Assembly: GCA_951812925.1 (NCBI GenBank)
Contig: OX638368.1
Location: 21,143,187-21,207,186 of the forward strand
Direction of reading: 5' to 3'
From: Calliopum simillimum
Lineage: Eukaryota; Arthropoda; Insecta; Diptera; Lauxaniidae
DNA length: 64,000 bases
The position numbers were made by a program, and so were the translations under genes. Each line of letters opens with the position of its first letter. Position 1 is the first letter of the stretch. The notes under the pieces were generated by a model. It ran no database searches. It saw nothing but the letters and a program-made list of their open reading frames with translations, and had not been told where the DNA came from. This document shows positions 1-12,300 of the stretch, one piece after another.

Positions 1-599
1 CATTGTTTTATAGTACTGTCAAAATTTACGCATAACTTCCCCACCTACGAAAAACAAAATCGTCCTAAATAAAGTACCACAATATTCTTGTTGCCATTTT
101 TTTCGTAAATAATAAAACCGTTTTTTACCAAAACCAAAAAATAATAGGAAGCAAAAGTTTTCTTTTTTTTTTTAGGTTTTTTTGCGCTGTTTTACGTGTG
201 CAACAAACCGTAACCGTTGACGGTTATTAAACTAAATGCGATGAAGAAAAAATAAAAGCAACATTTGTAAGAAAAAAAAAAAAAAAACAACAATTTTAGT
301 TAAGTTGTAGTTATTGCGATACCTTAATGCGTTGTCGTCGTCAGAGTCGACAATAGCGGCATGTTGCCGCAGTCTTATTGGCAACATTTTTTTCGTGTCG
401 TCGACGGCTACAAAACAACCCCGTTGTTTTAAATTCTTTTTCTTCTTTTATTTTTCTCCAGCAATATTTGTTGTAGTTTTGTATTTTATGTTTTCTCATG
501 CGTAATTCCGCATTTCTGTAAACACACCCTGTATTGCAGTACTTTGATGCATTTATTGCTATTCACTGATATAAGAAAAAACATTTTTTTTTTTCGACT
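1..599. other. 5' flank or upstream intron of cno, no gene recognised
   Basis: AT-rich sequence with A and T runs. A slightly more GC-rich patch at about 180-420 has GTCGTCGTC-type triplets like fly 5' leaders, and a GTAAGA at about 267 could be a donor, but nothing proves an exon. Confidence 0.3.
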
Positions 600-2100
600 T
601 CGACTGTCCATGTTTGTCCAAACTTTTCACTTGTCCATCTAAGACATTTATAAAAAGTATAGTTTCTTGCCAAATTCACGTTATTCACCAAAAAAAAAAG
701 AGATATTCTGCTGTCCATCGAATTGTCGTATTTGTCCAAACTGTTCTTTTGTTCGTCCGCTCTTTCTATAACAGTTATTCAAAAAATTAATTCTTTAGTT
801 ACATGAACTTGGCCCTCAAAAGTAGAAGAACGCAAAAATTTATACTGCAATCGTTTGTCCATCTATTGCTCATGTTTTTCCATCCTCGTTTTTCGCTTGT
901 TCAGCTAAAGATATTTAAAATGTGTAATTTCTGATCAATTCCACACTATCCTCCATAATTTAGAAAGTTTGAAAATTTTTGACTATTTTGCTGTCTATCA
1001 AATCATCATTGTCCAAACTGTTCTTTGGTTCGTCCACCCTAGGTTTAAAAGGTTATTCAAAAATACACTCTTTAATATCATGAACTTCTTCCTTTGAAGA
1101 GGGGGAACATGAAAAATTATACTGGGTTTGTTGGTTTGTCCATGGATTGTTCATGTTTGTCCATCCGTGTTCTTCGCTTGTTCACCTAAAGGATATTTAA
1201 AAAATATTATTTTAGGTCAATTTCAAACTATCCTATGACTATTTTGCTGTCTATCAAATTATCATGTTTGTCCAAAACTGTTCTTTTGTTCGTGGTATAA
1301 AAGTTATTCAAAAAAATACACTCTTTAATAACATGAACATGACCCTCAAAAGAGGAGGAACATGAAAAATTATACTGCATTCGTTTGTGTGTCCATCGAT
1401 TGTTCATGTTTGTCCTCACATTTTTTCGTTTGTTCATCTTTGACCCAGAATATATTGAAAAACAAAGTTTGGGGCTGACATCATGCTACCCTCGAAAATG
1501 TATCCAGTTTAATAATTTTTAAACAATTAAACTAAATTAAGTAATCCAGCTCATGTCCATGTTTGTCCACTTTTCTTATTTTACGTCCGTTTTTCACTGA
1601 TAAAAAAGTTATTCGAAAATAAAAATCTCTCTGGTTAGCTTGTAAAAAATGTACAAACATAAAAAATTTCAGCAACTTTTATCGTCAGTCGATGTTTGGC
1701 CATGTTTGTCCAAATGTTACTTACATTCATCCACCGCTGGTTTCAAAAAATAAATTTCAATTGAAACATGATCTTTCCCTTGTGGAATAGGTTGAAAAAC
1801 AATACTACCTTCGATAATTCATTAGATGTTGATGTTTGTCCACCATTTTATGGTTCGGCCACCATTGATTCAGGAGATTTTGAATGAAAAAAAAGTTTTC
1901 TTTATAATTCTCCGCTTGTCCACATTTAGTACAACAAAGGATATGAAAAATTATGCTGAAATCATTTGTCCATTGATTGTTCATGTTTGGCCACACATTT
2001 GTTTTGTTTGTCCATCATTAGTTCAAAATATATTGAAAAACAAAATCTGGGACCAATTTCAGGTTAGACTCGAAAATTTATTCAGTTCAAAAATTTTGTA
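600..2100. repeat. decayed tandem array, unit about 250-290 bp, rich in TTTGTCCA
   Basis: Blocks with the order 'TTATACTG...TTTGTCCAT...GATTGTTCATGTTTG...TTCGCTTGTTCA' recur near 839, 1117, 1369 and 1950. A second landmark, TTGCTGTCTATCAAAT or close variants, recurs near 704, 989 and 1242. Spacing is about 250-290 bp, or double that where a unit is blurred. No coding potential seen. Confidence 0.75.
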
Positions 2101-3154
2101 GAATTGTGAATAATTTGTAGATGCTTTCAATGATGAAATGTCAAATGAATTTGGAGAGAAATAATATGACAGTTTAGCACGAATCATGCATGAATTGTTA
2201 AAAAATCCATACGAAAACTAGTACCTGTAAATGAATCATTCGCGATAACCAACGGTGGGCTCCATTACGCACGAAATACTTCGTTTCTTAGTAGTGGCAC
2301 ATCAATCATAAGGCTGCTGAAGTTAAATTGTACCGTTGTTGTGAGTAAATATTTTTATACGAATACACAAATGCTCTCTCGTTACTCTTAAATAGGCTAA
2401 CGTTACACCTGTAGAAGAATTAGCGCCCACCCACGATGATAACATTTCAAAAACATACTTTGTTTGTGCATATTTTCTGTGGAATTTTAGCCACTTCTTG
2501 AAACCAAAATGGGATTAAAATTTTATAAAGCAATAATGGAATAGAATTTTATTTTGCAATTTCCTTGAGAAAATTTCCAAAAAAAAAAAAAAAATGAATT
2601 TAAAATGTTATCGTTTCAGAAAAATTGATATTTATGTATGATATGTACGAGTATTCTTAATTTTATTGTTTTTCCAAGAAGTTCTCAAGTATTTTCATAC
2701 GCCCAACATAATTCTTTGCTTTCATTAACAATTAAAAATCTTAACACCAATGCGGTCCGATATGTGAATCTTTTTAATACACAAACTGACTGAAATTTTA
2801 ATTGCTGGAAATTCGTTACTCCGCGCAATTATGGCCAATACATCACAGTGGCAACGTGCCATGCCAACAATTGTTGGAGATGATGTGTGCGTGCTTTCAT
2901 GTAAACAGGAAGCTACAAAATATCAAAAGTATCACACAAAAACTTCATGGAAATAATATATCTACGAGAAGGAAGCATAATAGCATCATCGAAAATAGTC
3001 GGGCAATTATTTGTTTATAGTTTAAAAGCCGCCAACAAACCATATGTGTGCGTCTTCATTAGACCTATATATTTTCCAATTCTTGTAAATAATTTTCACA
3101 TAAATCATTTTGAAAATCATTAAACTGTTTTTCTTTTCTCTCAATTTTTTACAG
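2101..3154. other. AT-rich non-coding sequence upstream of cno exon 1
   Basis: No gene or repeat recognised. A GTGAGT at about 2340 follows a moderately GC-rich patch (about 2240-2340) and could be the donor of a non-coding leader exon; this is a guess. The pyrimidine tract before 3155 is the acceptor. Confidence 0.3.
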
Positions 3155-3241
3155 CAGCTGTGTGCAACAAATAGCTGCAGCAACTCTTTTTGACAATCCC
3201 CCCACCCATCCCAGCAAAATCCATTACATTCATCAAACAGT
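3155..3241 (+). other. cno: 5' UTR part of the first coding exon of cno
   Basis: A pyrimidine-rich tract ending TTTTTTACAG lies just before 3155, so the start codon exon appears to be preceded by an intron and the promoter is further upstream, perhaps outside the window. The leader contains an in-frame stop (TGA, 3191-3193). A second CAG at 3155-3157 could serve as the acceptor instead, shifting the border by three bases. No upstream non-coding exon could be assigned with confidence. Confidence 0.6.
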
Positions 3242-3346
3242 ATGTCGCACGATAAAAAGATGCTCGACCGTGAAGCCGTGCGCTCTGTCATACAACAATG
3301 GAATGCAAATCGTTTGGATTTATTTGCGCTCTCCGAACCAGATGAG
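3242..3346 (+). CDS. cno: cno coding exon 1 (residues 1-35)
   Basis: Encodes the start methionine and the conserved N-terminal leader; the WNANRLDLF motif is the Afadin/Canoe signature just before RA1. The donor is GAG|GTGAGT. Length is 105 bases, phase 0. It joins exon 2 after a 69-bp intron. Confidence 0.95.
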
Positions 3347-6300
3347 GTGAGTTTTGAATTATTACCGTAACTATTTACAATTTTCACACTCTCTCTCTCG
3401 CTTTTATATTTTCAGAATTTATTATTTCACGGTGTTATGCGTTTTTATTTTCAAGATGCTGGACAAAAAGTGGCAACAAAATGTATACGCGTTGCCTCAG
3501 ATGCTACCGTAGCTGATGTCATAGGTGAGCGCCACTTGATGTAGTAGCAGCTTCTTTTTTGTTCAACTTAACCTATATTTTCCACTTTATATTATCTTTT
3601 TATATTCTTTGCTTACAGACACACTCATTGAGAAATTCCGTCCAGATATGCGTATGCTATCGGTACCAAATTATGCCCTCTACGAGGTGCACGCAAATGG
3701 TGAGGAGCGACGTTTGAACCCCGACGAGAAGCCATTATTAGTGCAACTAAACTGGCACATTGATGATCGTGAGGGTCGTTTTTTGCTAAAGAACATTGAC
3801 CAGAAGACAACGGTAAGCGCAGAGAGAGCGTAACAACACTCTCAACAACGCCACTTGAAGTTAATTTACCATTTAAGATGATTAACTCTTGTATGTTGTT
3901 TCCCCCTCCATTGTTACATTTACCATTCATATGTTTTATTTTTTCTATAATTCTTTTGTCTGTGACCCAACAACAACTCATCTCTTGTGTTTTTCCTTTC
4001 TGTTTTTTTAGCCCATCGAACAATCAGATATGAACTTTAAACGAAAACTTTCAAAGCGTGAAAAGAAAGAACAAAAAAAGAAAGAAAAACTTGCTAAATT
4101 AAATTCAGATTCTGGTAGCAACATTCATGGCGGTAATGGTGGTTTTGGCAATAGCGGCAGCGGTACCAATGGCATAGATTCGGAAACGCAGGTGGCGGGA
4201 AAACTCTATACGGAATTGCCAGAAACATCATTTACTCGTTCCATATCAAATCCAGAAGCTGTTATGCGTAGACGACGACAACAGAAATTGGAGAAAAAAT
4301 TACAACAATTTCGCTCACGTGATGGTGGCCCCGACACGGGTGGCACACTTAAGATCTACGGCGAGAGTTTATGCCAAGATGTACCCTATAAGACGTTATT
4401 GCTTTCGATACGCGACTGTGCGCAAGCAGTTGTGCGGGAAATGCTGTCGAAATATGGTCTGGACAAAGCCGATCCACTGCATTATTGTTTGGTTCAGGTA
4501 TTTACATATGCGCGAGCGTTTTAGTTTTGTGTTAGTTGCTTGCTGCTGTGGTTTAGCTTGGAATTTTAGCTGTTTAGTTTTTTTTTTTTAACTTTTTTGA
4601 ATAGTAAATAATTTGTGTTTATTATTATTTTAGGTTAACAGTGATGGTACCGAATATATACTGGATGATGATGAGTGCCCGTTGTCTATACTAATGAATC
4701 ATCCAACATCGCGTGGTGAGTAGACAATTTATCTTAAGGAGATTACAATTAATATAAGTACTTAAAAATATCCTTCATCACATCAGCATTTTGGACACCA
4801 AAACAAAATTAGCTGATGCAATAGATTAAGATTTATATCTGATTTGGTTTCATTGAGTCAATGTCTGCAAGGCATCATTTTGTTAAGATAAATCGAAGAA
4901 AGTACCTTAATGGTTTTTTTATTCGAACCTTTTGCACAATTCCTTCCATTTTGATTTTATTGTACCAATTTTCCATTACTTTGGATATGTCGATATGTTT
5001 TTTCGTTATTTCTGAGCTTAAATTTTTAATAAATCCTGTTCCTTTTTGATGATAATCATTTCAATGATTTTTTTCAGCGACACGTGTAACTTCAATACTA
5101 TGATAAGAACTTTTAAAATTAAAAAGTCCCTAATTTGCTTATTAAAAAAGTATTGTCCTCAAATAACTCTGGACTCACGAGAAACTATCCCAATCCTTTC
5201 ACCACCTCTGAGCTGTCTTAACTACTCCCGACCAAATTTTTTAACAAAATCCAATTTTAAAGTGAATTTCGACACAAAAGTATATTATTTTTGTCATCCT
5301 AAATTTTTGTCGAACTCTGTAAGGCAAATTACAAGCTATCACTTTCAATTTAATAGTTTTAAGTTCTACTACAGCTCCTAAGGGATGCATAGCGCCATAA
5401 TTAATTAAGTTTCCTCCACAACTGCAGATTTAGATGACTTTTCGTCTACCACGTCCTCTAATACCTTGTAAATTGCACTCATGGGTTGTGCGGCGATTTT
5501 GGTATAATGAATAATGAATTTATCTAGAAATTCTCTAACGAGAATATATTCATTTCTCGAGAGGGAGCATTTGCAATCGTGAATATTTTGAAAATGGAAG
5601 TTAGGGGCGTTTACAATACATCGTAAATAAAGTATAATTTTCTTTACTCGCACATTTAACACTGAACCGAAGTATTTGATCCAAAAATTTTAAGCTTCAA
5701 ACCTTCACTCTACACTGATTTAATTTTGACACTGAAGTACACTGTCTTGTTTTTCATTGTCAAAACAAACAAATACTTCAGTAAATAGTATATACAAATA
5801 TACAAACAAATACTTCAGGTCAGTGCAATATTTGGGAGTAAAAAATCTACAGTAAAGTTTATGTTATATAGCATTTTGTAGTGTACACTACAACTGCAGT
5901 ATATGAACTGAACTAAAGCAAATCAAACAAGACAGGTCTGTGCAGAACTTATTATTTTATTCTTTCATATCCAAGTACTGTCAAGGCATTTGCACTGAAC
6001 TGCAGTATTTGATAAATAAAAAACAGGTACAAGACGTAACGTATTTTGTCTTAAAACTCCAATAAGACGTTTTGTGCAGACCCCTAATCTAAATTTCATT
6101 AATAAAACAACAAAACAAAGTAAAATTGGTCTACGAGTTCGGCCAAAGAAATCTCCAAACTTTCTGATTTTGTTAGAAGCTGACGGAGTAACGCTTATCT
6201 AAAACTAGTAAAGGTGTTACCTTTGGCCTGGCCAAACATTAAATACCCTACACAGCAGTATTTTGAAAATTTTGCTTATATGGGAGGTGCCGCGCCCTCT

Positions 6301-9300
6301 TGTCCAAACTCACCCAGTTTTTTCTCAGAGTTTGCATTTATAGTTCTTAGTATTTGATTGAAATTTGGTTGGATTATCTCAAAAAATGTTTTCAGTATAG
6401 CGTTTTGAAACTTTTGCTTATATGGGAGGTGCCACGCCCTCCTGTTCGACTTTATCCAGTTTTTGCTTAAGGCTTGCATTTAGAGCCCTTAGTGTCTGAG
6501 TAAAATTTAGTTCGATTATCTAAAAAAACGCTTTCAGTATAGCGTTTTGAAGCTTACAATTCGTAGTATTTATGTGTATTTTGGTTGCATTATCGTGAAA
6601 AATACTCCAAAAGTTGCATTTTGAAGATATTTTTTGTATGGGCGGTAGGCGTGTCCGGAGGCTGTGCACCAAATTTCATTGAATTATCTTGCTTAGTTTT
6701 CCAAAAAAATGTATAAGTTGGCAACCCTTGAATAGAAATCAAAAATATTGGTCTCATATAAAAGTCATTTTAACATGCTTTGAAATTGTCTTGAAAAAGT
6801 TTTTAATTTATCTCATATTCTTTAATCACGCTTCAAATTCCCCGTTAAAAAACAGTAGAATAAATTCTTACAACAAATGTCAAAATATTCCCTCTCAAAT
6901 TATTGACGATAAACTTACTTTCTAGTTAATTTTGGCCTTCCTGAAAAATTTTTGGTTTTGCAATTGCATGCTTGGGAGTTCAGGAAAAAATTTTCGAAAA
7001 TGTTTATTTATGATAATGCCCATAGTGTAGCCACACACTTTAGCTTTAGACTTTTAGTATTCATTTTAACAGTTTGTTAACGAATACTTTGAACTTGTTC
7101 ATAAGCTGATCTATAACAAGACGCTTCTGGTACCCAGAAACAATGCCTTTTTATCCATTTGAATTAAAAATTCGCAACAAACTTTCGCTTTTGAGATTCA
7201 TGAGTTAATGTCCTCTCTTGCCCCCAACGCCCATTGATATAAGATAAGAATAGCTTTTGACGTTTTCAATATCAAAATTGCAAGCTATAGAAGTATTGTC
7301 GTATCGTGATGAGTTCAGTTTTATAATCTTAATCTTGTATACATTTTGATTTTAAAGCCAGCCCTTGCGATTCCAACTAAATAGTTGCACTTCTGTTTTG
7401 AGATTTGGTTTCAAAATCAATAAATTGAACTGAATTTTTAAGATATGTACCTACATTGTGGTTGCTGAGTAAATTGAGAATGAATGCTTCATTAAAACAC
7501 ATCCCATCTCCATCAAACACATTTCATTTTTTAACTTTTATTTGTTTTTTCAATTATGTAACTATCGTATTATCGTGAGATCACAAACTCAATTCAATTT
7601 TGCAATAAATACAACAATAGTATGCAAAACTTCCATAAATAACATCAAAGTCTGTGCTATTTATATTTACTTGATAAAAATACTTAAATTTTCTTAGAAG
7701 CCTAACTACTACCCTTAAAAAAGAACAATCAAATTCTTTCATAACATAAATTCTTGGAACTTGTACAATGTACATATATAAGTATATTTTGTTGCTTTAA
7801 CAAGCCCATTTATTTCACATAGCTTTGTATAGTAAGAATATTCCGCATATAGACGCCGTCATTGAAAAGTAATTCAAAAAATATTTGCCATGCGACAGGT
7901 ACTGTGTACAGGTAAACAAACCAAATAATAAGCCAGTAGTCAACATAAATACTTTCATTCATTCATTCATTCATTCCTTTATTTATGCAGTCAGTCAGTT
8001 AGACTCTTTTACAATTAGGCAATGTTTTATCAATAATTATGTTAAGTCTAGTCTGTGCTGTGTTGGAAGGTAATAAAATGTCGAAGTTCGCATATCTTTT
8101 TCAACCCAAAATGAAATTTTTTCGTCTTGGATGGAATTATGATTTTCATATCAAAATGCAGTCAGTTTTAGTTTGTTTTCGGTGCGAATACATAGTTGAC
8201 GCTTAAAAGCAGTGCATTGCGCGGTTTTCGAAAGTAATTTTGTTAAATTAACCTTGAATATTATGCCTATGAAAAAATCAAAAGAATTTTGTGATAAATT
8301 TTGTAAGTGGTTTTTCTTTTTGTAAATTTTTAAATGAGTGCGTAAGTAGTTTTCAATTAAGGACATCGGTAGAACGTATTATTAAGTTATTAATAATTTC
8401 ATAATTGTTGTTTAATCAATACATACACGTGCTGTCTAGTGATATTAATATGTAAATAAGACTATTTATTTTGTACATGCATAAATATCTACAATGAGAT
8501 GGGTATAACATTTATTTATGACATTGAGGATGATAATTAATACTGATTTAATCTTTAAAAAATCTAGTTAGCTTAATGCCTTAGTTGTATTAGCCTAAAT
8601 TTTAAATTCAAGCCAATTTCGAGAGCTTTGCTCAACCCACGCTATTTTACACGAACCAGACAGTTGAAGAGTTCAAGTAAATATTATAATTTTTATCGGT
8701 AGGCTATTTCATTACGAAAATGTTGAGCCACTAAGATTGAAAAATGGCATAAAATTAAATTACAAACTTCAGATTTGTTTGTCTCAAATGGCTCTAATAT
8801 AACAAATATGATTTAAAAAATATTTTGTTGTTGAGAAATCATCGATTTAATATGTCTCTAAGAAGCAAAAACTAAATAAGAAATTTAAAACGTCCGTTAT
8901 GAAACGTCCTAATAAATAAAATAGTACACTGCAACGTTAAACACAGGCCCACAAAAAAAAAAAGTATCATGCGCGAAAGATCAGACCACCTGAACTTTAT
9001 GTTTTAGGGGTCGCTGAAACCGAATATGGTGCCAGAATAGCGAAGTTGGTTCGAGTTTTTTCAGAAATCAACAATAATGCTGAAAATTACAGATTTTTGC
9101 TGGTTTCTGAAAAAACGCGAACCAACTTCGCTAATCTGCCACCATATTCGGACTCAGCGACTCCGAAAACATAAAGTTCAGGTGGTCTGATCTTTCGCGC
9201 AGGGTACTTTTTGTGGGCCTGTGTAATTTGAAATTTATGCTGTGGTATGATTTTTCCCAAAGCTTATGCAATTTATAAAAAACTTTTTTTTTTGAGACTT

Positions 9301-12300
9301 CTTTATATGACGGCTAATCTCAAAATGGCTTACGCTCTATGAAACATCCGAATACATATTAACATACTAATAAGCATGTATCAAATGACATTATTGGATG
9401 AAGCTTGCTGTTCAGTATTTTAATGTAAATATCAAACAAAATTACAAAAATTAGTTAAAATAATGGAAATTAAAAAATTTGGAAGGTCTATCATCAGACG
9501 AATTTGCCGACATTGAGAAGAACTTACAATTATACTATATTTACTCGTTAGCATAGATTTGTTGAGAATCATAACAAAACGAAAATAAAGCACATGCAAA
9601 GTTATACTTTTTTTTACTTTGTTATGCTTTGCCTTGCTGTTGTAACTCATTAATATTATACTTTTTTTCTTAATCCGTGCTTGTTGGTAGCAAAATAATG
9701 TACGAGTATATCATATCTTTTCCAAAAAAACAAATTAAAATTAACTTACAATATGTACGTTTGCTATACAAATAGTTAGCTTTTTATCAAAATACACCTT
9801 TTCCAAATAGGTATGCAAAATTATTCACAAAATGTATGTATAAAATTCTATAATGCTCTTAAACCAACAATTTTCTTCCTGTGTAATTCATATTAACTAA
9901 CAGCTGATTTTCAACACTTGTCATTGAAGTAAATACAACTACAATTAAATTAACAACGACACTTATTCAACGCATGCGCCATAAAACAAATGTCAATGTT
10001 GCGAGAGAGAGAGATAAAAGGACACTAGTTAAATTTTTGCTACGAAGACAAATAGAGAGTACCTATAATGCTAATACTTATATGTAGCTATATTGTATCT
10101 CATTTAATTTGTTTACGCTCTTTATTACTTTATATCCATGGAATTTTTACTCCATATCCTGATACTACGTTTAGCACCTATAGTAAATAATCGGGTTTAA
10201 TGAAAATGGTCTCTAAAATGAAGACAATTGCTCAAAGCTATAAAAACAATTTTGTTTTTTCAACAATCCTCTTGACTAATTTATTTCCGCGTTGAAAACG
10301 TTACTGCAGATGTCTTCAACTTATGATAGGTCTTTTCATGACATAATTATATTCATATATGTATGATTCTCCACGCCAAAAATAAACTACACGAATTGAA
10401 AGCCTGTTTCGATATTCCTTAACAAATGATTTGAAAACATGCATTATCTTAGTGAATATAACTTCGAAGAGGCAAAGCTACCTCACCAAAACGCATTACG
10501 CGGTTTGTTAATTTTGTACGCAAGAGATTGTGTATTAAACCATTCTTCGTTGAACTTAATTATTGGAATTGTTTAAACTTTTCAAATAACTTGAACTATT
10601 TAAATTATTCCAAATATAAAAGCATTAAAATTATCCGAACTATTCAATTTGTTCGAACCATTTACGTTTTATCTGAAATATTAGATTTATTAAAACCATT
10701 AAAATTATTCGAACTTTTTGAATTACTCGAACTTTTTGATATACATATTATAATTTTTCGAACTATTCAAATCATCCAAATTATTTAAATAATTCGACCT
10801 ATTTGAATAATTCAAACCATTCAAATTATTCAAAGCATTCGAATTATCTGGAATGTTTGAATAGTTTGAATTCAAAAATCTATTCAAATTATTCGCAACA
10901 TTTGAAATGCTCGAATTATCCCAACTATTCAAATTATCCGAACTATATTACAATATATATTGTAACTATTCCAACTATTTCAATTATTCGTACTCTCCTA
11001 GCTATTCGAATTATCCGAACTATTTAAATTATTCCAACTATTTAAATTATTCGAAATATTTTAACTATTCAAACTCCAATTATACGAATTATTTGAATTA
11101 TTCGAACCATGTATTTGAATTATTCGAACTATTCAAACCATTTGGATTATCCGAACTATCTGATTTATTCGAATTATCCGAACTATTTGAATTATTCGAA
11201 CTATACAAACCAATCGAATTATCTAAACTTTTTGAATTATACAAATTATCCCAACTATTCGATTATCCTAACTATTTAAATTATATCATTTATTCGAATT
11301 ATCTGAACTTTTTAAACTATTCGAACTATTTCAATTATTCAAACTATCCCAACTCCTTCATTATCCGAACTATTTGAATTATTCGAACTATTCAAACCAT
11401 TCTGATTATCCGAACTATCTGAGTTATACGAATTATCCCCACTATTCGAATAATCCGACTATTTCAATCATCTCCATTATCCGAACTACTTGAATTATTC
11501 GAACTATTCAAACCATTCAGATTATACGAAGTATCTAAATTAATCGAATTATCCCAACTTTTCGAACAGTCCGTACTATTTCAATCATTCCAACTACTGC
11601 TACTGTTCGAATTATCCTAAATAAGTATTTGAACTATACAAACCGTTCGTATTATCCAAACCATCTCAATTATTCGAATTATCTCAACTATTCGAATAAT
11701 CCGAACTGTTTGAATTATCCCAACTATTCGAATTATCTGAACTATTTAAATTAATCGAACTATTTTAATTTAATTTAATTATATTCAAACTATCACAACT
11801 ACTGCAATTATCCGAACGATTTGAATTATTGAAATTATCCAAACTATTCGAACTATCCGAATCATTCGAATTATCCGAATAATTTGAATTATTTCAACTA
11901 TTCCAATTTTCCGAAATTTTTAAAATATTCGAATTTTTTTTTTTTTTCTCTCAAAGGTGCAATTTAAAATTTAAGTAGTTTGAGACAGAGTAAAAATATA
12001 GTAGAGAGAGAGAGAATAAAAATGCAAATTGAGAGTAATATATTAACTAAAACATAAAATTCTCTAATAAAGCCACTAACTCAAGACGGTGGTGGCAACG
12101 CATGTGTTTTATTGCGTGCTGCTCCCCAAAGGGATTCCAGTATTTACCACTATAGTAACGACAACAACAATGCCAACAAAAACAAACAAACAACAAGTAT
12201 TGCCTAAATAGCGTAATAAAGAAGCATATAAAAATTATCATAAAGACGACGGGAGTGCAGCAGGCGTGTGCTATTTATTATTGGGTGGGTGGACTAACTG

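Noticed and set aside
10528..11377. Long Asn/Tyr/Ser- and Leu/Phe/Glu-rich open frames
   Set aside because: They are produced by the 9-bp minisatellite in several frames at once; no start context, no homology.
10550..11935. Heat-shock element array (TTC/GAA alternation)
   Set aside because: HSEs need GAA and TTC spaced by two bases; here TTCGAA has zero spacing and the next pair three.
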